Assembly: GCA_012729535.1 (NCBI GenBank)
Contig: JAAYCY010000030.1
Coordinates: 1 to 64,000 of the forward strand
Direction: 5' to 3'
Length of the DNA stretch: 64,000 nucleotides
DNA from: Methanomicrobiales archaeon
GTDB taxonomy: Archaea > Halobacteriota > Methanomicrobia > Methanomicrobiales > Methanospirillaceae
Below, piece by piece: positions 55,448 through 63,390 of the stretch. Below the pieces are notes generated by a model. The model saw only the letters and a list, made by a program, of their open reading frames with translations. It ran no database searches and was not told where the DNA came from. Every line of letters begins with the position of its first letter. Position 1 is the stretch's first letter. The position numbers were made by a program, and so were the translations under genes.

Positions 55448-58126
55448 TCAGGGCAACTCATTACACATTATATGCCCCTGTTCAACTTCCTGGATAATGC
55501 CGTCGATGCTTACAACAAGTCCAGTTTCATCTGAAACCGGCCTTCCGCGTTCGCTCATAACCCTGATTCTGCCGAATTTATCGATGATTCGGTATTCAAT
55601 CTCATAAGGTTCTCCGGTTTTAATTGACAATTTCTTTGCCTCAATTACTCTTTGTTTGTCATCAGGAAATATCAGGGGGATTAGAGAACTAATCTGCCCG
55701 CTTGCAAGTTCCCTGGCAGAGTACCCGGTAACCTTCTCAAGGTTTTCATTATAAAATTCCATGTCTGAGCCGGCAAGAGAGACGCGAAATACAATTCCCG
55801 GTATGTTTTGAGCAAGTGTTCTAAACTGTTTTTCACTTTTCTCAAGCTTTTCTCCTGCTTTATATCGCATAATGGCACTTCCAATCAGGGAAGATCCAAT
55901 CTCCAGGGCATTAATCTCTTTTCTACTCCATATTCTGTCAGAAGATGATTCAAGAAAACCAACCGCCCCCCATATCTCCTGATGAATTTTTACTGGCACC
56001 AGGAGAATGGAACGGACTCCAAAGGGTTCTAAGACTTCCCGGTCACCTGGTCCAAGATCTTTTACCAGGCTGTAAACCGGTCGTCCACTGGTAAATACCT
56101 GCTCGATTACTGATTTATCCTTTACACTCCTTGTCCTTAAAGAAAACCCTGAGCGAGTCCTGCCGGCTGTTCCAGACAGTGCATTCCATTCAAGTTCTGA
56201 TTTTATGAGATGAACACCTTTTGAATGTGATTGTTCAAGGAGACATACCCTGGTGACTGATGTTGCTTCTCCGATATGACTGAGAGTCAGAAGAGCAGCA
56301 TCTTCAAAGCTATCTGATTGCAGGATATCAGATGCTGCCCGGCTTACCGCTTCAAAAATTGCATTCTGTCTTTTAATCTCTATTTCCATCACTTTTCTGT
56401 CACTGATATCCCTGAGGATTTCAATAACTCCTATTACCTCACCAGAAAGTCCATACATCGGGGCTGCTTTAATCCAGAACCAGGTAGGGTTTTTTGTGAC
56501 AGGATGACGAACTTCGATATCAACGGTTACGATATTTTCAAAAAATTGTGGATTTTTATACCGGTATAACACTGCTTCATCGCGAGTAAGAATATAATCT
56601 GCAATAACTGGTCTTTTCTGGTGATAAAATGCTCTTGCATGTGCATAATCTCCTTTCCCTATTATTTCTTCCTGCGAAATCCTGGTCAGGTCCACCATTG
56701 CCCGGTTCCAGGCGGTAACTCTCCCTTTTGTATCCAGAACAAAAACAGGGTCCGGGAGGAATTCCAGGATATCTTCAAGCCTCTGATGAGCTTCTCTGAT
56801 GACTCTTTCAGTCTTTCTTCTTTCGGTGATATCACGGGCTATTGCTAGAATGGAGGTTTTTCCCTGGAGAATAAGAAGATGAGCGTTTATCTCAACCGGA
56901 ATGATACTGTTGTCTTTTTTTATGATATTTATCTCAAAAAATGCCTCATTGTTTTCTTTGAACTGCGTACTAATTCTTTGAAGAAAATCCTGTTCAGAGG
57001 AGGGTATCATTTCTTTCAGCGAATTCTTAAGCAATTCCTGGTATGAATAACCGGTCATCTGGCAGGCAAGTCGGTTTGCATCCTGGATCATGGGATTTTT
57101 CAGCGTATCATCAAGTTCTATCAGAACGATGGCATCATTGGCACTTTCAAAGAGTTTTCTGTATTTTTCTTCGCTTAATGCAAGCTTTCGTTCCGCCTCA
57201 AGCCATGGAGTTATGTCTCTCCATACTGATATGTAGTCCTGGATAACTCCTGAATCTGATAGCCTCGGGGTTGTGGTGGTTTCAAACCATATCCATGTTC
57301 CTTTCAGTGTTCTGAATCTGAACGATGAAGGAAGTCGTGACCAGTTGATTTTTTTCTTATATTTGTCATTTTGAAACCGTGGAAGGTCTTCAGGATGGAT
57401 GTAATCAGAAATTATCGTTCCAGTTAATTCTTTGGACACATAACCGGTGAGCATTTCACAGGCAGGGGATACATATGTAATAGTTCCATCTGCATCCCAT
57501 CTGATAATCATGTCATGGACACTTTCTGTGATAAGTCTGAGGTTTAATTCATTTGCCCGGATAGCATCCTGGAGTCCTTTTTTTTCTGTTATATCTTCCC
57601 CTGAAATTACGAGTGCAGGGCGGTCCTGTAAGAATGAAACTGAAGAGATGGTAAAGAGGTACAGGGTAGTTTTTCCCTCCCAGGTGATAGACGCTTCCTG
57701 TGTTTTTGTCTCTCCGGAGCTTACGGTTCTTATTGCAGCAAGCAGATCCGGTCCGAAAAGGTCATCCAGGTGTAGTGCTTCAATGCTCAGGTTGGATATT
57801 GCTTCAATTTTTGAATTAACCATCTGTAAAAAAGAATTGTTTGCCCATCTGATGGACAGGTCCGTATTCAGGATAATGAGCATATGGGGAGAAAAGTTCA
57901 GGATGGATGATTCGTGCTGGATATCTGAAATATAGTATTTCTTTTTCTGTCCATGCCGTCTCATCTCCAGTTTCCCAGAGAGAACCAGCGAATCCAGGTA
58001 CCGTGCTACTGTGTGACGATGATGACCTGATAAACGTGAAATGTCAGATATGGTAAGTGCCTTTTTTCCCTGAGTGAAGGTCTCTAAAATATCCTGGATT
58101 ATTTGTGAACTTCCCTTATCCACCAA
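55448..58126 (-). CDS. HTH-multi-PAS-GAF signalling protein without a kinase domain
   Basis: An N-terminal winged helix (residues 1-70: SRLSGHHRHTVARYLDSLVL) is followed by PAS domains at about 75-190, 195-315, 325-435 and 440-570, a GAF domain at about 580-745 and a fifth PAS at about 760-885. Each PAS shows the usual RWANNSF or YSPACEMLTGY type start. No His-kinase, HATPase or cyclase domain is present. The arrangement suggests a one-component regulator in which several ligand sensors control DNA binding; the ligands are unknown. The response-regulator gene 259 nt upstream on the same strand may be functionally linked. Confidence 0.85.
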   Translation of the reverse strand: MVDKGSSQIIQDILETFTQGKKALTISDISRLSGHHRHTVARYLDSLVLSGKLEMRRHGQKKKYYISDIQHESSILNFSPHMLIILNTDLSIRWANNSFLQMVNSKIEAISNLSIEALHLDDLFGPDLLAAIRTVSSGETKTQEASITWEGKTTLYLFTISSVSFLQDRPALVISGEDITEKKGLQDAIRANELNLRLITESVHDMIIRWDADGTITYVSPACEMLTGYVSKELTGTIISDYIHPEDLPRFQNDKYKKKINWSRLPSSFRFRTLKGTWIWFETTTTPRLSDSGVIQDYISVWRDITPWLEAERKLALSEEKYRKLFESANDAIVLIELDDTLKNPMIQDANRLACQMTGYSYQELLKNSLKEMIPSSEQDFLQRISTQFKENNEAFFEINIIKKDNSIIPVEINAHLLILQGKTSILAIARDITERRKTERVIREAHQRLEDILEFLPDPVFVLDTKGRVTAWNRAMVDLTRISQEEIIGKGDYAHARAFYHQKRPVIADYILTRDEAVLYRYKNPQFFENIVTVDIEVRHPVTKNPTWFWIKAAPMYGLSGEVIGVIEILRDISDRKVMEIEIKRQNAIFEAVSRAASDILQSDSFEDAALLTLSHIGEATSVTRVCLLEQSHSKGVHLIKSELEWNALSGTAGRTRSGFSLRTRSVKDKSVIEQVFTSGRPVYSLVKDLGPGDREVLEPFGVRSILLVPVKIHQEIWGAVGFLESSSDRIWSRKEINALEIGSSLIGSAIMRYKAGEKLEKSEKQFRTLAQNIPGIVFRVSLAGSDMEFYNENLEKVTGYSARELASGQISSLIPLIFPDDKQRVIEAKKLSIKTGEPYEIEYRIIDKFGRIRVMSERGRPVSDETGLVVSIDGIIQEVEQGHIMCNELP

Positions 58127-58194
58127 ACCATGTTATTGTTAATAAGACTTATTCTTTTGGACTCCTTTTAATGTAACTATTAATTATACGATTG

Positions 58195-58290
58195 CATAAT
58201 ATTGTTGCTCAGTTAGTGGAGTAATTCCCTGACTTTGAGCCGGAGTCCGCTCTGGACGCTACACACACAAGCAATAAACAATATCATAAA
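58195..58290. other. structured, tRNA-like inverted-repeat segment
   Basis: Outer arms ATATTGTT and AACAATAT, extended by GCT/AGC, enclose inner complementary stretches (GTCC/GGAC with a GCTCT loop). The segment GTTGCTCAGTTAGTGGAGTA resembles the D-arm side of a tRNA, but no proper anticodon or T-arm can be assigned. It lies between the response-regulator and PAS-regulator genes, both on the minus strand. It may be a tRNA relic, a leader RNA or a regulatory structure. Confidence 0.35.
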
Positions 58291-58385
58291 AAGAAGGGTG
58301 GTGGCAATCTGGTTTTTCTGGCATTGCGATACCCTTTCTCTCCACCCTTTAACTGGGGTGCCTATTATCTGTTAGTTTTCATCTC

Positions 58386-59699
58386 CTACAATGTATTCGA
58401 AGAGAATCGGATCAATCCATCACGACAAATGATTTCTAAAAACATGGTCTTATCAGAAATTTCATTCCCGCTTATTTCAAAACCCGAATCAGACAGGATA
58501 TTTTTTACCATGAATAGATCAGGATCGCTCCCTGGGTCTTTACGACGGGATTGCATATCATACGAATTTTCTTTAGCAGTGTGTTCTTCATCATATTCCA
58601 CAATTAATGATTTCCTGTTGTCAGTAATCTGAAATGAAAACCTCCATTTATGGAGCTCCTCACCCATCTGCCGGTAAAAAGAGATTATACATGACAGGGC
58701 AAGCTCTAATCGTTTATCAGTCAACACTTCTACATCTTCGGGAATGAGGTTTTCATAACAGATAGGTTTACCCTGAAAAGATTTTATGACCGAATCAATG
58801 AGATTATGGATTCCCTGCCACTTTTTGGTTTCATCTCCGCATTGTAGGAACATGCGGGCATTACGCATGGTCTGTATACTTGTATTGAGGAGTAAACAGG
58901 GATTTTCATCTGTTAATCCCTTTTTGCCTAAATTTTTTTTCTGTTTTTCAGAACATATTGAATGGTATGCTGGATGAATCCTGTAATCTAAAACCTGCCT
59001 GATAACCTCGGTGATGACCATTAATTTATTATGTGCTGCAGCCAGGGATGATTCAAGCCTTCCCCTTTCGAGATTCTTCAGGTGTAATGACTCGTTTGTA
59101 TGAACCAGATCATCAACAACCTTCTGCAGCTGAGCATTGGTGTAATGGAGTCGTTCATGGGCAACCTGTAGTTCACTATTATTTTTTACCGCTGTTTCGT
59201 ATGTAGAGAGGAGGATATTAAGTATTTGCATCCTGCTGGAAGAAATAGTATGAATTTCATGAGAAAACACCACATCAAGAGGCTTATTCACTTCATCAGA
59301 GATGTGGTTTTTAAGGAGCATGATGCTGTTTATCCGTGAATAGATTGATTCCGGATCGTATGGTTTAATAATAAAATTATCTGCACCCGCCTCAAGACCT
59401 TTGATAACATCAATGGGACTATATAAATGGGTGACAAGTATTACCGGGATTTTTGAAGTGGTTTTTTCCTGTTTCAATTTCTTACACAAGGAGAAGCCAT
59501 CCATGTCAGGCATCATAATGTCAGTCAGGATGATATCCGGTTTATCTTCCCTGACTTTATTGAGTGCATCATATCCATTGCTACAGACCGTTACTATATG
59601 TTCCTTTTTTTCAAGAAGGCGGCGCAAATATTCTGCCTGTGTCCGGTTGTCTTCAACTAACAGAATATGATATGCAGAGTTCTCCGTTTTTTCATTCAT
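58386..59699 (-). CDS. response regulator fused to a degenerate histidine-kinase half
   Basis: An N-terminal REC domain (residues 11-130) has an intact acidic pocket: E16/D17, phosphoacceptor D60 (LTDIMMPD), T90 and K112. A coiled coil (about 165-220) follows. The C-terminal part resembles the archaeal dimerisation and ATPase modules of histidine kinases. However, the expected H of the TRHD-type box is replaced (VIRQVLDYR, about residue 235), and the N-box asparagine and glycine-rich lid are missing (CIISFYRQM, DPDLFMVKN). It therefore probably receives phosphate and signals by protein contact rather than as a kinase. The PAS regulator lies downstream. Confidence 0.82.
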   Translation of the reverse strand: MNEKTENSAYHILLVEDNRTQAEYLRRLLEKKEHIVTVCSNGYDALNKVREDKPDIILTDIMMPDMDGFSLCKKLKQEKTTSKIPVILVTHLYSPIDVIKGLEAGADNFIIKPYDPESIYSRINSIMLLKNHISDEVNKPLDVVFSHEIHTISSSRMQILNILLSTYETAVKNNSELQVAHERLHYTNAQLQKVVDDLVHTNESLHLKNLERGRLESSLAAAHNKLMVITEVIRQVLDYRIHPAYHSICSEKQKKNLGKKGLTDENPCLLLNTSIQTMRNARMFLQCGDETKKWQGIHNLIDSVIKSFQGKPICYENLIPEDVEVLTDKRLELALSCIISFYRQMGEELHKWRFSFQITDNRKSLIVEYDEEHTAKENSYDMQSRRKDPGSDPDLFMVKNILSDSGFEISGNEISDKTMFLEIICRDGLIRFSSNTL

Positions 59700-59916
59700 G
59701 TGAATGCCTTTCTGGAAATAGTAAAAAAATCATGAAATAAGAGATTAATAAACACCTGGTACCAAGTTCCTGAACTGTACACACTAAACAGTTATTCCTT
59801 TTTTTTCATTGGTAATATACATGGAAAGGGAGTCCACTTTCACAATCTTTATGTATTGCTTTTAAGTTTACCTTTTCAGATAAATTATGCCGTAACAATG
59901 TGTAAAAAAGGAATTA

Positions 59917-60417
59917 TTATAAGTTAACTTCCAGAAATCTTTTACCTGGAACACCACAGATTGGGCATGCACCCGGGGCTGACTCAAGGGCCACATTTCC
60001 GCAGACAGGACAGAGCATAATTTTCGTAACTTCCAGATCCTTACCGGTTTTCACCGCAGCAAGGGCTTTTTCATATAGCCCTGCATGAATCTCTTCAGCT
60101 TTCATCGCGTAGGTAAATGACCGGGTGGCATCTTCATTTCCTTCTGCCTGAGATTCTTTGATAAATTCAGGGTACATGTGAGTAAATTCTTCAGTTTCTC
60201 CTTCAATTGCTGCAGCGAGATTGTCTGACGTGGAAGGAATTCCGTATACCTGAAGGTGACGGCGGGCGTGGATCTCTTCAGCCAGGGACGCAGCCTTGAA
60301 TAGTGTGGCTACCTTTGGGAAACCATCTTCCGCGGCTTTTTCAGAAAATGATGCATATTTTCTGTTTGCCTGGGACTCCCCGGCAAAACCTGCCATGAGG
60401 TTGTCTTTTGTTGCCAT
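59917..60417 (-). CDS. rubrerythrin
   Basis: Di-iron peroxidase of anaerobes that reduces hydrogen peroxide. The ferritin-like domain shows the E-x(2)-H ligands (GESQANRKY, LAEEIHARRH, MKAEEIHAGLY). The C-terminal rubredoxin-like Fe site has CPVCGN...CPICG. At 166 residues it is of common length. It begins a block of oxidative-stress genes reaching the right edge of the window. It is divergent from the radC-like gene. Confidence 0.95.
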   Translation of the reverse strand: MATKDNLMAGFAGESQANRKYASFSEKAAEDGFPKVATLFKAASLAEEIHARRHLQVYGIPSTSDNLAAAIEGETEEFTHMYPEFIKESQAEGNEDATRSFTYAMKAEEIHAGLYEKALAAVKTGKDLEVTKIMLCPVCGNVALESAPGACPICGVPGKRFLEVNL

Positions 60418-60514
60418 ACTGAATACATCGAAATTCTATTGGATAAGTGTTTCGAGATAAATGGCTAATCAGCAACCTCATCAGTAAAACAAGATAATCT
60501 GTGAAGGCACAACT

Positions 60515-61192
60515 ATGCCTGTAAAACGGATTTTGGAAATTGATCCCCTTGACCGTCCCAGGGAAAAGATAGAAAAAAAAGGGGCATCTTCACTCAAAGA
60601 TTATGAACTAATTGCGGCTATCCTGGGAATGGGCACGAAAAAAAGCGATGTATTATCTGTGTCCAGGAAGGTGTCAGAATTAATCACAAAAGATGAGTTT
60701 CCAGGGTATGAAAAGCTGCTTGAAATTGATGGGATTGGAAAATCTAAAGCTGCCTTGCTTATGGCCTGTTTTGAGTTTACACGTCGTTACGGTAATCCTG
60801 CTTCAATCGAATCCATTCGCATCACTGAGCCCGATCACATCTGCCAGATCCCTGAAATAATGAATCTTCGCAATAAAAACCAGGAACATTTTCTCTGCAC
60901 TACTCTCAATGGAGCATCCGAAGTAATAGCAACCCGGACAATTACGATGGGATTATTAAATCACAGTCTTGTCCATCCACGTGAGGTGTTTGCCGATGCG
61001 ATAACAGACCGGGCTGCAGGAATAATTTGTGTCCATAATCACCCTTCCGGTAATCCTGAACCTTCCATGGAAGATATTAAAGTAACCAGGCAGCTTTTTG
61101 AAGCAGGATCAATCCTGGGAATCAACCTGATTGATCATCTCATCATCACAAAAGGGGGAATAAATTCCCTTCGATCCTTGGGTTATCTCTGA
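60515..61192 (+). CDS. radC: RadC-family protein (JAB/MPN domain)
   Basis: Two parts are seen: an N-terminal helix-hairpin-helix segment (LLEIDGIGKSKAALLMACFE) and a JAB1/MPN-like domain with the zinc motif HNHPSGNPEPSMED. The family (UPF0758) was named for DNA repair, but the bacterial RadC role is disputed. At 225 residues it is full length. Its 3' end overlaps the convergent flavoprotein gene by 10 nt. Located among stress genes, it may still relate to DNA damage. Confidence 0.9.
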   Translation: MPVKRILEIDPLDRPREKIEKKGASSLKDYELIAAILGMGTKKSDVLSVSRKVSELITKDEFPGYEKLLEIDGIGKSKAALLMACFEFTRRYGNPASIESIRITEPDHICQIPEIMNLRNKNQEHFLCTTLNGASEVIATRTITMGLLNHSLVHPREVFADAITDRAAGIICVHNHPSGNPEPSMEDIKVTRQLFEAGSILGINLIDHLIITKGGINSLRSLGYL

Positions 61193-61791
61193 TTCAAAGA
61201 TTTTTCTATCGTTGTTCCCAGGTTAAACCCTTTTTCAAACGCTTCCTTCATGAGATCAGGATAGCGGTCAAGATCAATCTTGTTATCCATATCGCGAATC
61301 AGAAGTTCATCAGCAAGACTGCAATCAAGGATATCACAAAAAGCCTGCATGGTGATCTTTATTCCGTCAAAATTATTAGGGAGATTCATCCCGGAAATAG
61401 AGATAAGGAGTGTCTTTCTTGTTTTTCTTTTCTCCTTGGGAATAAGGGAATCTTTCCGTTCATACTTAGCACAGTAAAAGACCTGGCATCTGTCAATAAA
61501 CGACTTAAGATGGCCCGGAACTCCCATGGTCATGACGGGTGTTGCGATTATTAGTCCGTCCATGGATTTGAGAAGAGGGTACATGGGCCCCATATCATCT
61601 TCCATGATGCAGGTTTTTTGTTCTCGACAATAGTACATCTCTCTGCAAGATGACAGTTCTAGAGATGGAACATCAACCATGATAACTTCACATCCAGCTT
61701 TTTTGGCCCCTTCTATTGCTTTTTTTAATATTTTTGAAGTATTTCCTTCAGGGAGGGGGCTTCCCAAAAGCGCCACAATCTTTGGTTTCAT
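61183..61791 (-). CDS. iron-sulfur flavoprotein-like NAD(P)H-dependent FMN reductase
   Basis: Flavodoxin-fold protein. The FMN phosphate loop is LLGSPLPEGNTSK, and PVMTMGVPGHLKSFIDRCQVF is the usual second FMN segment. A cysteine cluster C-x5-C-x5-C (SCREMYYCREQKTC) resembles the compact [4Fe-4S] motif of Isf proteins but is spaced differently. Related methanogen Isf proteins reduce O2 or H2O2 using ferredoxin. A similar gene begins at 63391. It is expressed alone on the minus strand. Confidence 0.85.
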   Translation of the reverse strand: MKPKIVALLGSPLPEGNTSKILKKAIEGAKKAGCEVIMVDVPSLELSSCREMYYCREQKTCIMEDDMGPMYPLLKSMDGLIIATPVMTMGVPGHLKSFIDRCQVFYCAKYERKDSLIPKEKRKTRKTLLISISGMNLPNNFDGIKITMQAFCDILDCSLADELLIRDMDNKIDLDRYPDLMKEAFEKGFNLGTTIEKSLNQR

Positions 61792-61960
61792 ACTATAGTG
61801 TTCATACTCTCTCTCTTTAAGAACTTATCCGATAGATTTGTATTAGTAGAAAAAAACCCTGATATTTTTACAAATGAGGATATTATTCCTGTTATTTTTA
61901 CTGGAATGTGATACGAATCATTCTTAAAGATCAAAATTGATTAGTGATATGGTGAAAAAT

Positions 61961-62176
61961 ATGACCGAAGAAAAGAAGGTCAAGGCTGGAGATAAAGTCG
62001 GCCCAGGAAAATATGTGTGTATTGATTGTGGAAAATCATTTGAATTTACTGAGGCAGAGCAGGATCTTCGCAAATGCCCGGTTTGTGCATGTGAGATGTA
62101 TAACTGCCTTCCCATGTCTCATATCAGGAGTGATGTGAAGACACCTGAGGATGCACTCAATCCACCAAAACGGTAA
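61961..62176 (+). CDS. zinc-ribbon small protein
   Basis: This 71-residue protein has a rubredoxin-like zinc ribbon (CIDCGKSF...CPVCACEMYNC) preceded by a basic, Gly-rich segment (VKAGDKVGPGKYVC). The start at 61961 has GGTGA at 6 nt; the ATG at 61937 lacks such a site. Such short zinc-ribbon proteins often accompany rubrerythrin or desulforedoxin genes. Its role is probably electron transfer or metal handling, but that is inferred from context. Confidence 0.75.
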   Translation: MTEEKKVKAGDKVGPGKYVCIDCGKSFEFTEAEQDLRKCPVCACEMYNCLPMSHIRSDVKTPEDALNPPKR

Positions 62177-62245
62177 TATCCTCTTTTTTTTCTGGCATAT
62201 TGCTGCGTAACGCCTTTTGAACAGTTTCATCCGGAGGTGAAGTAA

Positions 62246-62371
62246 ATGGTCAATGTGTCTGATGAAGGACAGGTTTTTGAATGTGAAATCTGTGGAAATG
62301 TTGTAAAGGTCATCGAAGTCGGTGGCGGAGAACTCATCTGCTGTGGCGAACCCATGGTTTTGCAGGGGTGA
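62246..62371 (+). CDS. desulforedoxin-like small iron protein
   Basis: A 41-residue protein with a single FeS4 centre: CEICG near residues 13-17 and an adjacent CC pair in LICCGEPM. This is the desulforedoxin pattern, also found as the N-terminal domain of desulfoferrodoxin. A near-perfect GGAGGTGA site precedes the ATG. It starts a compact run with the AhpD-like, peroxiredoxin and flavoprotein genes (gaps of 6, 6 and 8 nt). The likely role is electron supply to a peroxidase or reductase in that operon. Confidence 0.85.
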   Translation: MVNVSDEGQVFECEICGNVVKVIEVGGGELICCGEPMVLQG

Positions 62372-62377
62372 TGTCAC

Positions 62378-62716
62378 ATGAGTTCGGGAATGGATGATCT
62401 GGAAAAAAAGATTGGAAAAGTTCCTAAAATCTTTAAAAAACTGGCAGAGACTGATCCTGATATGCATGAGATGATACTCAAGCTTGATCAGTATATCTGG
62501 GATGATGGTGCTTTATCAAGAAAAACCAAGAAGCTCATAGCAATTGCTATTGCTACGTCGATGAGAGATCAGCATGCAATCAAAGCCCAGATGATTGGTG
62601 CAAAAAACCTCGGAGTTACCAAGGAAGAGGTAGAGGAAGCACTTCGAGTTGCATATCTGTTAGCTGGAATGCCTGCTTATGTAAACGGAAAAGTCATTGA
62701 AGAGGAGATAATGTGA
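62378..62716 (+). CDS. carboxymuconolactone decarboxylase/AhpD-like protein lacking the Cys pair
   Basis: Helical 112-residue protein of the CMD superfamily. The conserved pattern is seen around ALSRKTKKLIAIAIATSMRDQHAIKAQMIGAKN. AhpD enzymes carry C-x2-C four residues before this His; here those positions hold Ala and Met, so thiol peroxidase-partner chemistry is unlikely. The His is kept. It is co-transcribed with desulforedoxin and peroxiredoxin. The function could be structural or a decarboxylase-like reaction on an unknown substrate. Confidence 0.8.
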   Translation: MSSGMDDLEKKIGKVPKIFKKLAETDPDMHEMILKLDQYIWDDGALSRKTKKLIAIAIATSMRDQHAIKAQMIGAKNLGVTKEEVEEALRVAYLLAGMPAYVNGKVIEEEIM

Positions 62717-62722
62717 TGAATT

Positions 62723-63382
62723 ATGTGCTATGATGACGAATCTGATGAGAATTGCACTGGTTTTCCAATTCTGGGGGAACCAGCCCCCGATTTCGAAGCG
62801 ATAACTACTCATGGTAAGCTCAAACTGTCTGATTTGAGAGGAAAATGGGTTGTACTCTTTTCTCATCCCGCTGACTTTACTCCCGTCTGTACGACTGAAT
62901 TCATTGCTTTCACTCAGGCTGCTGACGAGTTTAAAGCCCTTAATACCCAACTTATTGGCCTTTCAATAGACAGTGTCCACTCACACCTGGCCTGGGTCAT
63001 GAATGTAAAGGAGAAGATGGGTGTTGAAATTCCTTTTCCCATTATTGCTGACCTGGATATGAATGTTGCATCGCTTTATGGAATGATTCACCCAGGACAG
63101 AGTTCAACTGCTGCTGTCCGTGCAGTATTCTTTATTGATGATAAGGGGATTTTACGGGCAATGATTTATTACCCGCTGAGCAACGGGCGATACATCCCGG
63201 AAGTTATTCGCCTTGTCAAAGCTTTGCAGACGACTGACAAAGCAGGTGTTGCAACACCTGCTAACTGGCAGCCCGGAGATAATGTCGTGGTTCCTGCACC
63301 TCTGACCACCGAGGCAGCAAAGGTTCGTCTTTCAGAGGGATATGAGTGTAAAGACTGGTACCTCTGCTTTAAAAAGCTCTAA
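62723..63382 (+). CDS. peroxiredoxin (archaeal Prx6-type)
   Basis: Thiol peroxidase that reduces H2O2 and organic peroxides. The peroxidatic cysteine is Cys56 in HPADFTPVCTTEF. The C-terminal extension holds further cysteines (EGYECKDWYLCF) that may act as resolving residues, as in other archaeal members. The 219-residue length fits this subgroup. It lies 6 nt after the AhpD-like gene, with GAGGAGATAA about 12 nt before the start. Its reductant could be the desulforedoxin or flavoprotein of the same run. Confidence 0.94.
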   Translation: MCYDDESDENCTGFPILGEPAPDFEAITTHGKLKLSDLRGKWVVLFSHPADFTPVCTTEFIAFTQAADEFKALNTQLIGLSIDSVHSHLAWVMNVKEKMGVEIPFPIIADLDMNVASLYGMIHPGQSSTAAVRAVFFIDDKGILRAMIYYPLSNGRYIPEVIRLVKALQTTDKAGVATPANWQPGDNVVVPAPLTTEAAKVRLSEGYECKDWYLCFKKL

Positions 63383-63390
63383 CTTTTTTT

